A DNA stretch of 34,307 nt from DATKCN01 sp035513175 (lineage in GTDB: Bacteria > Chloroflexota > Chloroflexia > Thermomicrobiales > CFX8). The stretch lies in the NCBI GenBank assembly GCA_035513175.1, contig DATKCN010000120.1, positions 1 through 34,307 of the forward strand. The letters run 5' to 3'. Below, in pieces: positions 8,719-18,926 of the stretch. A program made the translations under genes and the position numbers. The notes under the pieces are model-generated. The model had not been told where the DNA came from. It did no database searches and saw nothing but the letters and a program-made list of their open reading frames with translations. Numbering within the stretch: the stretch's first letter is position 1; each line of letters opens with the position of its first letter.

Positions 8719-9369
8719 TCAACGTTCGAGCACCTGGCGGCGGCGGAGCTCAAACTCGTCGTCGGTGATGAGCCCGGAATCACGCAACTCCTGGAGCGAA
8801 TCGAGGAGCTGAATCGAGCGCCCCACGCGCAGGTTCTCGTCGTATTGTGGTTCGGGGCGATGCTCCGGTTGTGAGTCCCGACCACCTTGAACCTTCGCCT
8901 CCATGAGCGCGCGCTTGAACGCAAACGGATCGGTGATGCCCAGGATGGAGTTCACACCGATCTCCGACCCGGTGATGATCTGGATGTCTCCGTATCCGAA
9001 CAGCCGGCCAAAGATCGATTGACGCATCTCGACATCGTTTACCTTCTCCAGCGCTGAGTCGAACGTGCGCTTGTTGAGGATGCCGTCGACCTGCACGATG
9101 CGATAGTTCGTCACCGCAAACTCTTCGAGCTTCCAGGCCAGGAATCGATAGGCTGCAATACAGAACGGCACGATCGATAGCGCCAGCAGGAACAGCGTCA
9201 ACCACTCCCCGACGCGGTCCAGGCGCGTGTATGCGAACAGTGCGAGCAGCCACAGCGCGATGGCTCCCGCCACGTACAGGAGCGTTTGGAGGAGGAGGAA
9301 CAGCACGTGTCGGTGGGCGCGCAGCTTGATGAGCTCACCGTCGGCAAGCAGGTCGTCCAGATACGCCAC
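8719..9369 (-). CDS. PH-domain (bPH2/DUF304-like) membrane protein with C-terminal SHOCT domain
   Basis: The 216-residue protein starts at GTG 9369, with GGAGA seven bases upstream. Two membrane helices (about 22-46 and 57-76) are followed by a bacterial PH-like domain (about 80-165: EEFAVTNYRIVQVDGILNK, then IQIITGSEIGVNSILGITDPFAFKRAL). The C-terminal helical SHOCT motif (about 187-216: LLDSLQELRDSGLITDDEFE) commonly follows such membrane modules. The domain topology suggests a membrane-associated protein of unknown role. It lies 57 bp downstream of recO on the same strand and may share its transcript. Confidence 0.85.
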   Translation of the reverse strand: MAYLDDLLADGELIKLRAHRHVLFLLLQTLLYVAGAIALWLLALFAYTRLDRVGEWLTLFLLALSIVPFCIAAYRFLAWKLEEFAVTNYRIVQVDGILNKRTFDSALEKVNDVEMRQSIFGRLFGYGDIQIITGSEIGVNSILGITDPFAFKRALMEAKVQGGRDSQPEHRPEPQYDENLRVGRSIQLLDSLQELRDSGLITDDEFELRRRQVLER

Positions 9370-9426
9370 GAGAGGTCTCCGATCAGAGAATCGACACTCG
9401 TCCGCCAGGGCACGCTTCGTGTGCGC

Positions 9427-10239
9427 CTATTCTAACCGTAACTCGCCAATGACGCGACGCGCAGGGGATTCCTTGCCAGCGATGCGAGCGATATACCGCG
9501 AGAGCGCGACGCCCACCTCGGTCCACACGGAATCTGCAATGCGAAGGCTGTAGACGAGATCGACATCGCCACGATCCGCGGCTCGCAGGAGCTTGAGGCT
9601 ATTGAGCTGCAACGGGGCAATGTCGGGACGAACGCTCAGGCACCGATCGCAGACGATGCCGCCATCGGGGCTGAGGCCATTGACGACCGGCTCGATGCTC
9701 GCCCCACAGTTGATGCACGTCGTCAGCTCGGGCCGGTATCCGAGTTGGCGCAACATGGCCATCTCGTGCAGAAACGTCACCGCCCGGTGATCTTCGCCTT
9801 CCGAGAGCAGCCGGTAGGAGGCGAACAGCAGCTCATAGAGCGCGTCGTTCGCCTCGTCGTCCGGCACGAGCGTGTCGACGAGCTCCGCGAGGTAGCCAGC
9901 GACGGCGATGGTCGTCTCCGAGAGCCGGAGCCCGCCGAACGACTCGATGGTCTCAGCCTGCGAGATGATGTCGAGCGAGCGAGCGCTGGCGACAAGCAGC
10001 CGCGTGGCGCAGAAGGGCTCCAGGTGGCCCGCAAGGCGGCTCGACGGGCGGCGAGAGCCTTTGGCTACCAGACGCCGCTTGCCCCGCTCCGCGGTCATCA
10101 CGGTCACGATACGGTCGGTCTCGCCAAGGTCACGCCGGCGCAGCACAATGGCGTTAACGCGATAGAGCCGCGAGCGCCGGGAGCCCTGATTGTCGCCGCC
10201 CACCTGTACGTCGCTGGTGATGGACATGCCACGTTCCAT
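9427..10239 (-). CDS. recO: DNA repair protein RecO
   Basis: RecO works with RecF/RecR in loading RecA at SSB-coated gaps and anneals complementary strands. The 270-residue product has an N-terminal OB fold (YRVNAIVLRRRDLGETDRIVTV, the canonical RecO opening), then a helical domain. A four-cysteine zinc site has Cys175, Cys178, Cys197 and Cys200 (CINCG and CDRC). ATG 10239 and ATG 10227 are both possible starts. The open frame extends much further upstream, but that part has no RecO similarity. The partner recR is in the same window, about 6 kb away. Convincing promoter elements were not found upstream. Confidence 0.95.
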   Translation of the reverse strand: MERGMSITSDVQVGGDNQGSRRSRLYRVNAIVLRRRDLGETDRIVTVMTAERGKRRLVAKGSRRPSSRLAGHLEPFCATRLLVASARSLDIISQAETIESFGGLRLSETTIAVAGYLAELVDTLVPDDEANDALYELLFASYRLLSEGEDHRAVTFLHEMAMLRQLGYRPELTTCINCGASIEPVVNGLSPDGGIVCDRCLSVRPDIAPLQLNSLKLLRAADRGDVDLVYSLRIADSVWTEVGVALSRYIARIAGKESPARRVIGELRLE

Positions 10240-10478
10240 GTCAGAGGCTATCACTACGTTTTCACCGAGTGATCTACACTTCCATCGCACAGCGCGCGAG
10301 CGTATGGAGGCGCGATGTTTATCTTGCACGGCTTTTCGTTCTCGCGCTCGGGTCGTATTGTAAGCGGCCAGAGCGGCGGACGCCCGCGCGGAGGTTGCCG
10401 AGCGGCGCGGACGACCTTGATCTGGGACGCTGGAACGCGCGCGAAGCCGTCTGACGCAATAGATCAATCGAGGGCGCC
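10240..10478. other. Divergent spacer between recO and nadK
   Basis: The 239-bp region must hold the start signals for both genes. A TACAAT hexamer on the minus strand (complement of 10357-10362) and TATTGT on the plus strand (10356-10361) are overlapping -10 candidates. Neither has a good -35. The open frame at 10269-10454 lacks a ribosome binding site and family resemblance. A short stretch (10390-10407) resembles the 5' end of a class II tRNA but cannot be folded into a full tRNA. Confidence 0.4.
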
Positions 10479-11336
10479 ATGCTGACACACGCCATTGCGA
10501 CCGTCGCGGTCATCCCTGCCCGGGACAAGGATGAATCACATGAAGTTGTCTCGGACATTGTCGCCTGGCTGCGCCGACACGGATGCGCGACGGCCACCGA
10601 GGACGAATTGCGGTCAGGACGGACGGCGGACGCGGTCGTCGCGCTGGGCGGGGACGGGCTGATGATGCGCATGGCGCACAGCTTTCCGGGCGTGCCGCTG
10701 TTGGGGATTAACTTCGGCAAGGTTGGCTTCCTCGCGATGGTCGAGCGCTCCGGGTGGGAAGAGGCGCTGACGAATCTGTTGCAGGGTGAGTTCTCGATCC
10801 AGGACGGCCCGACGCTACAGTGCCGGGTGCGGCGGGACGGCATCGTAACGGACGGTGGCTGGGCCATCAACGATGTCGTCGTCCGCAGCGGCATCCAGAT
10901 GATCGACGTGGAGCTGTACATTGACGGTCGTTTCGTCAACACCTACCCGAGCGATGGGATGATTGTCGCGTCGCCGCAAGGGAGCACTGCGTACTGCATG
11001 GCTGCCGGAGGCCCGATACTGACGTTCGGCGTGCATGGATTCGCGGTAACGCCTATCTCACCTCACTCGCCGATCCGCGCGACGATGGTGGTACCGGAGG
11101 AGAGCGAAATCGAGATGGCGGTCGCATCCGAGCGCGACGCGTTTCTCATCCTCGATGGGCAACTCGTCGACGAGCTTCGACGGGGTGACGTCGTGTCAGT
11201 ATCGAAGGGCGTCAACCACTTCAGGCTGATCGTTACCGAGCAGACGGACTTCTATCAGGCGTTCCAGAGCAAATTCAATTACCTGATCCGGCCGGGAGCC
11301 GTGCCTAGCCTTGGTCACGAGCGGCACGAGCCGTAG
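10479..11336 (+). CDS. nadK: NAD kinase
   Basis: The enzyme phosphorylates NAD to NADP. The 285-residue product carries the family motifs in order: GGDG at 57-60 within VVALGGDGLMMRM, the GINFGKVGFL loop at about 76-85, the WAINDVVV segment (family N-E/D motif), and the glycine-rich SDGMIVASPQGSTAY with AAGGPIL. The variant residues after GGDG (Leu-Met-Met rather than Thr-Leu-Leu) are unusual but within the hydrophobic pattern. ATG 10479 has GAGGG upstream. The 3' end overlaps the end of the convergent zinc-ribbon gene by 32 bp. Confidence 0.95.
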   Translation: MLTHAIATVAVIPARDKDESHEVVSDIVAWLRRHGCATATEDELRSGRTADAVVALGGDGLMMRMAHSFPGVPLLGINFGKVGFLAMVERSGWEEALTNLLQGEFSIQDGPTLQCRVRRDGIVTDGGWAINDVVVRSGIQMIDVELYIDGRFVNTYPSDGMIVASPQGSTAYCMAAGGPILTFGVHGFAVTPISPHSPIRATMVVPEESEIEMAVASERDAFLILDGQLVDELRRGDVVSVSKGVNHFRLIVTEQTDFYQAFQSKFNYLIRPGAVPSLGHERHEP

Positions 11337-12036
11337 CCGGTCGTGGCGTAGAAGCTTCGTCGGACGCGTCATCGACGGGCGCCTCCGGGTCAGATTCCGG
11401 CTCGTCCGCGTCGGGCGCGCGAATTGACTGGACAGTGTCGTGCTGGTCCCATTTCGGCTCGGCTCGCGGATCGTCGGCGCTTGCGCGGAAATCGCGGATT
11501 CGCCCACCACCGATGGATTGAAGCGGGGTCGTGCGCGCCTGCCGCGCGGCAGGCATCGACAGGGGGTCCGGCTCGTCGATAGTCGTGGGCAGCACGTCCT
11601 CGTACTGCGTCACGCCACAATACGGGCAACTCTCCCAGCGCACGTCGACGAGGCGTTGACACGCGACGCACGGCAGGCGCAGCTCCGTCCTGCAGTGGGG
11701 GCAGTAGAGGAATTCATCGCGGACCGATCTGCGACAGGTGGGACAAACGGGGAAGTCATCGAGGTCCTGGAGCAGGTACTCCTCCTCCATCGTGCGCTGG
11801 AAGGCGTCATCCAGCGTCTCGCGGGGGCGAAGGATCAGATAGATGATCGCGCCGGGCACGAAGAACAGCACGACGATCAACGTCGAGAACACCTGCGTGA
11901 CCGCGTTCGCGGTGCGCGACGTTATGTCTCGATAGGTCCAGACGATTAACGCGAACCACAGCGCCAACGCGTAGGCGCCGGTCAGGGCCACAAACAGCTG
12001 GAGCGCGCGCGCGAGAACTTCTTCCAACGACCTCAT
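11305..12036 (-). CDS. Membrane protein with double zinc-ribbon domain
   Basis: The 243-residue protein has two membrane helices (about 12-34 and 48-69). Four CxxC knuckles then form two zinc ribbons: Cys98/101 with 112/115, and Cys123/126 with 137/140. The remaining C-terminal hundred residues are acidic, rich in Asp, Glu, Pro and Ala, and likely disordered. The function is unknown; a membrane anchor plus zinc ribbons is found in many uncharacterised bacterial proteins. ATG 12036 is preceded almost immediately by GGAAGGA, which is closer than usual, so a start a few codons later is possible. It is the last gene of the long minus-strand run, 36 bp after darA. Confidence 0.8.
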   Translation of the reverse strand: MRSLEEVLARALQLFVALTGAYALALWFALIVWTYRDITSRTANAVTQVFSTLIVVLFFVPGAIIYLILRPRETLDDAFQRTMEEEYLLQDLDDFPVCPTCRRSVRDEFLYCPHCRTELRLPCVACQRLVDVRWESCPYCGVTQYEDVLPTTIDEPDPLSMPAARQARTTPLQSIGGGRIRDFRASADDPRAEPKWDQHDTVQSIRAPDADEPESDPEAPVDDASDEASTPRPATARAARDQG

Positions 12037-12072
12037 TCCTTCCGTTGGGACGGCCGGCGGGCGGACGCGCGA

Positions 12073-12408
12073 TCAGGAGAAAATACGCTCGTACCGCGCG
12101 ACGTTGCAGATGAAGACGGCCGCGCCACCGACCTGCACCTCAACCGGATTCGGCATATAGAACTCGCCCGGCTCCATGATCGGCAGCAGCGGGTTCACGT
12201 ACTGCGTCCGCGTATAGCATGTCTGCTTGACGATGCGGAGCACGTCGGGAACGATATCGTCTTCAACGCCGACGAGAAATGTCGCGTTGCTCTCCCGCAG
12301 GAATCCTCCCGCACTATTGATCTGAGTGGCGCGGAATCCGGCGTCCATGAGTCCTGCCCTTAGACCGTCGGCATCCTTGCCCTGAACAACCGCAAAGATC
12401 AGCTTCAT
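12073..12408 (-). CDS. darA: Cyclic-di-AMP receptor DarA/YaaQ (PII-like)
   Basis: The 111-residue protein is a PII-like trimeric receptor for the second messenger cyclic di-AMP. The opening MKLIFAVVQGKDADGLRAGL, the threonine/asparagine-rich loop RATQINSAGGFLRESNATFLVGVED, and the final strand VQVGGAAVFICNV match the YaaQ/DarA (DUF970) family, including its length. ATG 12408 overlaps the tmk stop codon (ATGA), and GGGAG lies upstream. The neighbouring tmk-darA pairing is also known from Bacillus subtilis (tmk-yaaQ). No diadenylate cyclase gene is in the window. Confidence 0.92.
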   Translation of the reverse strand: MKLIFAVVQGKDADGLRAGLMDAGFRATQINSAGGFLRESNATFLVGVEDDIVPDVLRIVKQTCYTRTQYVNPLLPIMEPGEFYMPNPVEVQVGGAAVFICNVARYERIFS

Positions 12409-13049
12409 CTATCACAGCTCCCGTGCCGGGTAGCGGCCTCGACGTCGAGGCGCGCGAGGACATGCTTCAGAACGGCAGTATGCACCAGATCAGGCGGCTG
12501 TGTCGCGTCCACAACGCGCCAGCGCCCCACGTCGTTCCGCGAGGCGCGCCGGTACCATTCAGCGACACGCTGGTGGAAATCACGCGACTCCCGGTCGATT
12601 CGATTGCCGGAGCCTGCGCGATGGCGCCGCTGCAAGCCAACCTCAACCGGGAGGTCGAGCAACACGGTCAGGTGGGGGGTGGTCAGGCCGACCGCGAGCT
12701 CCTGGAGGCAGGCGAGCGCATCAAGCTCGAGGCCGCGGCCAGCCCCCTGATAAGCGAACGTCGAATCATGGAAGCGATCGCACAGCACGATGTCACCGCG
12801 CGCCAGCGCAGGTCGGATAACCTGGCGAACGTGCGCCGAGCGCGCGGCGGTCATGAGATACGCCTCGGTCGCCGGATCGAGGTGGGGCCCTGATTCCAGG
12901 AGGATGCGGCGCAGGGATTCACCAAGCTCCGTCCCGCCCGGCTCTCGTGTTGTGACAACGGAACGTCCGGAGACGCGCAATGTCCGGTCGAGGAGCGCGA
13001 TCTGCGTCGACTTACCTGAGCCCTCCGTGCCCTCGAATGTAACGAACAT
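12405..13049 (-). CDS. tmk: Thymidylate kinase
   Basis: The enzyme phosphorylates dTMP to dTDP. The protein, 214 residues from ATG 13049, shows the P-loop FEGTEGSGKST at about 5-15. The TREPGGTELGE loop contains the dTMP-contacting residues, and the DRFHDSTFAYQGAGRGL motif and a LID region follow (QRRHRAGSGNRIDRE). TTG 13055 is an alternative start that would overlap the upstream stop codon in the TTGA manner. Neither start has a strong Shine-Dalgarno, which suggests translational coupling to the AAA-R3H gene. The stop overlaps darA by 4 bp. Confidence 0.95.
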   Translation of the reverse strand: MFVTFEGTEGSGKSTQIALLDRTLRVSGRSVVTTREPGGTELGESLRRILLESGPHLDPATEAYLMTAARSAHVRQVIRPALARGDIVLCDRFHDSTFAYQGAGRGLELDALACLQELAVGLTTPHLTVLLDLPVEVGLQRRHRAGSGNRIDRESRDFHQRVAEWYRRASRNDVGRWRVVDATQPPDLVHTAVLKHVLARLDVEAATRHGSCDR

Positions 13050-13051
13050 GG

Positions 13052-14773
13052 TCAATGGAAATGCCCGTCGCGATAGATCTCGACGTGGCGATGAGGCTCG
13101 CGACCGCGGCTACGGGAACCAAGGTTATAGCGGTCAGCGAGCTGGTGCTGGAGACGGCGAATGTACGGCGTCTGCGGACGCAGCTCGACAGGCGCGGCGC
13201 CGTCAAGCACTGCTGTAATCGCATCCTCGGCTTCGAACATCGCGGACGTCACGTGGTCCCCGTCCACGCTGAGTTCATCTTGATCGCCGGCGTCATCCTC
13301 TCCGGGGGCTGCTTCACTCACGAGGTCACGGAGCACGTTCATCATCTGAACGACCGTGTTGGCGCGCAAGACATAGATGGCAACGCCGCGACTCTCGGCC
13401 TCACGCAACTGAGGCGGGCGCTGCCGATAGTAATTCTTCAGCGTGAGAACCATGTCGGCCTCGCGCACGTCACGCACGATTGCAGAGGGAATCGAGAGCG
13501 CCTGCAGCGACTGCTCAAGACGGTTGCGGCTTACCCCGAACGGGAAGATGCGCACGGGACGGGCTGCCGTCCCGCGGCCGTGCGTAAGCGGATTGCGCTG
13601 GACATCGGAGCGCACGCCGGTCGCATCCGATGCCTGCTCGACATCTCCCCGATCGTTCCTGCCCCTGTGTGGAGCGCGCCGGCTGTCGGGTCGGTCCGGG
13701 TGAACGGGCTCAATGTCCGACACGGTCACGCTGCCGTCGGCGTGCCGCTCGCGGATCTCGGCGCGTTGGGGTTGACCGCGCAGCATTGCGTCGACAGTGG
13801 ACGCGACATCACGAACGACGGTGACGCTGTCGCGTTCGCGAATCTCGACCATCACAGTAAAGGTGGGCGGAGCCTTGCGTTCGAGAATCGACTTCTGCGT
13901 TCCGCGACGACGGGCCTCCTCGTCGCTGAGCGTCACTGACTGTATGCCGCCAATCAAGTCGGACAGGGTGGGATTGATCATGAGATTTTCGAGCGTGTTG
14001 CCATGGGCGGTGCCGATAAGCTGAACACCGCGTTCCGCGATCGTTCGCGCGGCGGCGGACTCCAGCTCGGTGCCGATCTCGTCGATGACGATCACTTCGG
14101 GCATGTGATTTTCGACTGCCTCGATCATCACGGCGTGCTGCATTGCCGGAGTCGGCACCTGCATGCGCCGCGCGCGGCCGATCGACGGGTGTGGTATGTC
14201 CCCATCCCCGGCGATCTCGTTGCTCGTGTCTACGACGACGACGCGACGCTGTAGATCGTCGGCAAGAACGCGCGCCACTTCCCGCAACATCGTGGTCTTT
14301 CCGACGCCGGGACGCCCGAGCAGCAGGATGCTCTCACCGGACTCGACGAGGTCGCTGATGATGCCGATCGTGCCGTAAACCGCCCGACCGACGCGGCACG
14401 TCAGGCCGACGATGTCCCCGGATCGATTGCGAATCGCGGAGATGCGATGCAACGTGCGCTCGATTCCGGCGCGATTGTCGTCGCCAAAGCGTCCGATGCG
14501 TTGCTCGACCTGCGCGAGATCTTCGCGGGTTATCTCGTCGCTCGTGAGAAAGAGCGCGCCACGCTGGAAGCGCGCCTCCGGTCGACGACCCAGATCGAGC
14601 ACGACCTCGATCAACCCGTCGGTCTCCGCGTCGCCAACGCGGTGTCGCAGAGCGGACGCAACGCGCGCGGGCACAACGGCGAGCAGGTCATCGAGATTAT
14701 CGGTGATTGCCGTGTCCACGGTCACCGCCCTGGGCTGCTCAATCGAGGAATCGCTCGTGTCCCACGCAGTCAA
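13052..14773 (-). CDS. AAA ATPase with C-terminal R3H domain (Ycf45-like)
   Basis: The protein has 573 residues from TTG 14773. The ATPase half resembles SpoIIIAA and the chloroplast/cyanobacterial Ycf45 proteins: the pre-P-loop segment CRVGRAVYG, Walker A GRPGVGKT about 153-160, DTSNEIAGDGDIPHP, Walker B VIVIDEIG about 227-234, and GTAHGNTLENL. A long basic/acidic linker follows, then a second domain (PVRIFPFGVSRNRLEQSL to VLRDLV). The last 35 residues carry a single-stranded nucleic-acid-binding R3H motif with RRLQH. I chose TTG 14773 because GGAGAG lies nine bases upstream and it overlaps the previous stop (TTGA). TTG 14848 would give 25 extra residues and a 79-bp overlap. The role is unknown; nucleic-acid binding is expected. 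Confidence 0.88.
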   Translation of the reverse strand: MTAWDTSDSSIEQPRAVTVDTAITDNLDDLLAVVPARVASALRHRVGDAETDGLIEVVLDLGRRPEARFQRGALFLTSDEITREDLAQVEQRIGRFGDDNRAGIERTLHRISAIRNRSGDIVGLTCRVGRAVYGTIGIISDLVESGESILLLGRPGVGKTTMLREVARVLADDLQRRVVVVDTSNEIAGDGDIPHPSIGRARRMQVPTPAMQHAVMIEAVENHMPEVIVIDEIGTELESAAARTIAERGVQLIGTAHGNTLENLMINPTLSDLIGGIQSVTLSDEEARRRGTQKSILERKAPPTFTVMVEIRERDSVTVVRDVASTVDAMLRGQPQRAEIRERHADGSVTVSDIEPVHPDRPDSRRAPHRGRNDRGDVEQASDATGVRSDVQRNPLTHGRGTAARPVRIFPFGVSRNRLEQSLQALSIPSAIVRDVREADMVLTLKNYYRQRPPQLREAESRGVAIYVLRANTVVQMMNVLRDLVSEAAPGEDDAGDQDELSVDGDHVTSAMFEAEDAITAVLDGAAPVELRPQTPYIRRLQHQLADRYNLGSRSRGREPHRHVEIYRDGHFH

Positions 14774-15855
14774 CTGGCCATACTCTCCATCCGCTGACAA
14801 CCGGACGCCATAGTGGCAGCAGTCGTCGGCCGCTTCATGCGGTTGCAATAGGTGGGCGCCCCGCGTGGCACTCGCTCCTGGGATTCGGCAAGCGGAGCAA
14901 CTGCTCGCGATATGACGAGAGCGGGCGCGGTGGTATGACGGATGAGCGCCACCCGCTCCGACTCGACGAAAAATCCCCTGTCGGCGAATTGCCCCGCAAG
15001 CTCGCCCGCGTAGGCCGGAATCACCACCCGCAGCGTGGAGCCCGGTCCCACTGATGAGCCTCGAGCGGCGGCAAACGCGATGTCACGCGCCTGGCAGCGG
15101 TGTCGCTCTTCAATAAGGATTCGGGCGGTTGGTCCGTCGCGTCCGGTGCTCACGGTGCAGTGCGCGATGATGCCCTCGGCGCTGTCCACGACAAATGCGT
15201 TAGTCACCGGCGGACGCCCGGCGGCGCGAGCAATCGGCGATTGGACGGGGGTTTCCCACGCGGCGCTCGTCAGCGCCTCGGCGTGTTGAACTCCGAGCGG
15301 AGTCACGTGGTGGTAGAGCTGATGAATCGACCAGACATCACTGTCTTCCTGACGCCGGAAGCCTTCGACGCGAGGCGTTGGTTCGCGCGGAAGTGTGCCA
15401 CGAAGACTGAGGAACCGTGTGAACGGCTCAAACGTCGCAGACCGCAGCCCGTGATACGCGGGGCTGTCCTCGAACGCCGAAGCGAACAGGCGCTTTGCGC
15501 GCGCCTGCCCAGCCTGCCCGATCGCGAACTCGAGCAGCGATGTCCAGACCGCGTTGCAGTCAGATGCGTGATCGCGGAGCAGCGCGGGAGTGGCCGCCAG
15601 CGACACGACATCCCAGCGATACCGATGTGATTGCGGCCGAGCCGTGACTGCCGCGCACAGTGCCCCATCCAGCAAGGCGACGTAGACGCGGTTTCGCCGG
15701 GGGACGAACGGCATGGTCGCGGCAATCTGGTTGACGAGCTGCTCGGGATAACGCACACCGACCGCGGGCGCGTCCAGAAAGGTGTCAAAATCCTCGAGGC
15801 CCCACAACCCGGGAATGCCGGCTGGTGTCAGCGATCGCACGACGAGCGTGTTCAC
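14770..15855 (-). CDS. Unrecognised protein, GNAT-acetyltransferase-like
   Basis: I do not firmly recognise this 361-residue protein. Several segments have GNAT character. VYVALLDGALCAAVTARPQ and AFVVDSAEGIIAHCTVSTG each look like the central beta-hairpin of an acetyltransferase, with a following region (ARILIEERHRC, then IAFAAARG) that would hold the acetyl-CoA helix. The sequence may thus contain two degenerate GNAT folds. It has no signal peptide or membrane helix. GTG 15855 is preferred over TTG 15879 because GGGAGAAAG ends nine bases upstream. It lies between recR (50 bp gap) and the AAA-R3H gene (4 bp overlap), so it is probably co-translated with the latter. No function should be assigned on this evidence. 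Confidence 0.6.
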   Translation of the reverse strand: MNTLVVRSLTPAGIPGLWGLEDFDTFLDAPAVGVRYPEQLVNQIAATMPFVPRRNRVYVALLDGALCAAVTARPQSHRYRWDVVSLAATPALLRDHASDCNAVWTSLLEFAIGQAGQARAKRLFASAFEDSPAYHGLRSATFEPFTRFLSLRGTLPREPTPRVEGFRRQEDSDVWSIHQLYHHVTPLGVQHAEALTSAAWETPVQSPIARAAGRPPVTNAFVVDSAEGIIAHCTVSTGRDGPTARILIEERHRCQARDIAFAAARGSSVGPGSTLRVVIPAYAGELAGQFADRGFFVESERVALIRHTTAPALVISRAVAPLAESQERVPRGAPTYCNRMKRPTTAATMASGCQRMESMAS

Positions 15856-15905
15856 GATTGTGCACTTTCTCCCATCCAACGACGCGGGCCGGATGGCAGC
15901 TCACT

Positions 15906-16514
15906 TCACAGGGCGCGCCGCCCGGAGAGCGCGCGTCCGAGCGTGATCTCATCCGCGTACTCGAGATCGCCACCGACGGGGAGGCCGCTGGCGGGGCGGC
16001 TGATAGTGACGCCGGAGGCAATGAGCTGCCGAGCGATATACATCGCGGTTGCGTCACCCTCGATGTTCGGATTCATGGCGAGGATGACTTCCTCCGGCCG
16101 CTGCCTAGCGACGCGCTCAATCAGCTCGCGAATTCTGAGCTTATCCGGACCAACGCCGTCCACCGGTGAAATGACGCCATGCAGGATGTGATAAAGCCCT
16201 CGGAACTCGCCCGTGCGTTCGAGTGCCAGCACATCGAGCGGCTCTTCGACGACACAGATGATCGACGCGTCACGGGCGGGATCGAGGCAAACCCCGCAAG
16301 GGTCACTTTCGGTTATGTTGAAGCAGCGGGAGCATAGGATGATCCGTTCCTTGACGTCAATGATGGCCTCGGCGAGACCAAGGGCCTGTTCACGTGGCGC
16401 GCGCAACAGGTAATAAGCCAGACGGGACGCGGACTTGGGGCCAATGCCGGGAAGCCGTCCCAACTCATCGATCAACCTGGCGACTGGCTCTGCCGTAAAC
16501 TTCGTCGAACGCAA
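15906..16514 (-). CDS. recR: Recombination protein RecR
   Basis: RecR acts with RecO/RecF in recombinational gap repair. The 202-residue product is of standard length. It has the helix-hairpin-helix LPGIGPKSASRLAYYLL at about 21-37, a four-cysteine zinc finger (Cys61, Cys64, Cys73, Cys76), and a Toprim domain with VVEEPLDVLALERTGEFRGLYHILHG and the downstream LAMNPNIEGDATAMYIA. The C-terminal Walker-B-like segment RPASGLPVGGDLEYADEITLGRAL is intact. The TTG 16514 start has an excellent GGAGG six bases upstream. It follows ftsK by 64 bp on the same strand. Confidence 0.97.
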   Translation of the reverse strand: MRSTKFTAEPVARLIDELGRLPGIGPKSASRLAYYLLRAPREQALGLAEAIIDVKERIILCSRCFNITESDPCGVCLDPARDASIICVVEEPLDVLALERTGEFRGLYHILHGVISPVDGVGPDKLRIRELIERVARQRPEEVILAMNPNIEGDATAMYIARQLIASGVTISRPASGLPVGGDLEYADEITLGRALSGRRAL

Positions 16515-16578
16515 CGCGAGCCTCCACCAGCACCGTTACCAAGCCGAAGTATACATTGGACGAATCGCCCCACGGGAC

Positions 16579-18849
<2,271 letters not shown>

Positions 18850-18869
18850 TCACGCTCCTTACGTGTCAT

Positions 18870-18884
18870 CGTGTACGTACACTT
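18870..18884 (-). promoter_or_regulatory. Candidate operator at ftsK promoter
   Basis: GTGTACGTACAC at 18871-18882 is a perfect 12-bp palindrome. It overlaps the last two bases of the ftsK -10 element and extends over the expected transcription start, the classic position of a repressor site. Read on the minus strand, the 15 bases AAGTGTACGTACACG match AAGTGTACGAACAAG of the uvrC-like/ligA control region at 13 of 15 positions. The identity of the binding protein is unknown. Confidence 0.55.
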
Positions 18885-18909
18885 TACGAGGACCACGACC
18901 GCGGGTCAA
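18881..18909 (-). promoter_or_regulatory. ftsK promoter
   Basis: Minus-strand TTGACC (complement of 18904-18909), a 17-bp spacer and TAAAGT (complement of 18881-18886) form a good housekeeping-type promoter. The start of transcription should fall near 18874, about 25 nt before the GTG start codon. Confidence 0.7.
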
Positions 18910-18926
18910 GGAAATGGCGAGCTTTC

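Noticed and set aside
8507..8812. 101-codon plus-strand frame downstream of ftsH
   Set aside because: Runs antisense into the PH/SHOCT gene, Ser/Arg-rich shadow composition and no ribosome binding site.
10269..10454. 61-codon plus-strand frame in the recO-nadK spacer
   Set aside because: No ribosome binding site, no family resemblance, arginine-rich composition typical of a random frame in GC-rich DNA.
10390..10460. Possible class II tRNA (GGAGGTTGCCGAGCGG resembles a Ser/Leu tRNA 5' end)
   Set aside because: No anticodon arm or TTCGA-type T-arm can be formed and the acceptor stem has no partner; chance resemblance in GC-rich DNA.
13055..13939. 294-codon plus-strand frame antisense to the AAA-R3H gene
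   Set aside because: The opposite strand encodes recognisable AAA and R3H domains; this frame matches nothing and is a GC-driven shadow.
14774..14848. Longer AAA-R3H start at TTG 14848
   Set aside because: No ribosome binding site, and a 79-bp overlap with the previous gene; TTG 14773 has GGAGAG and the normal 4-bp overlap.
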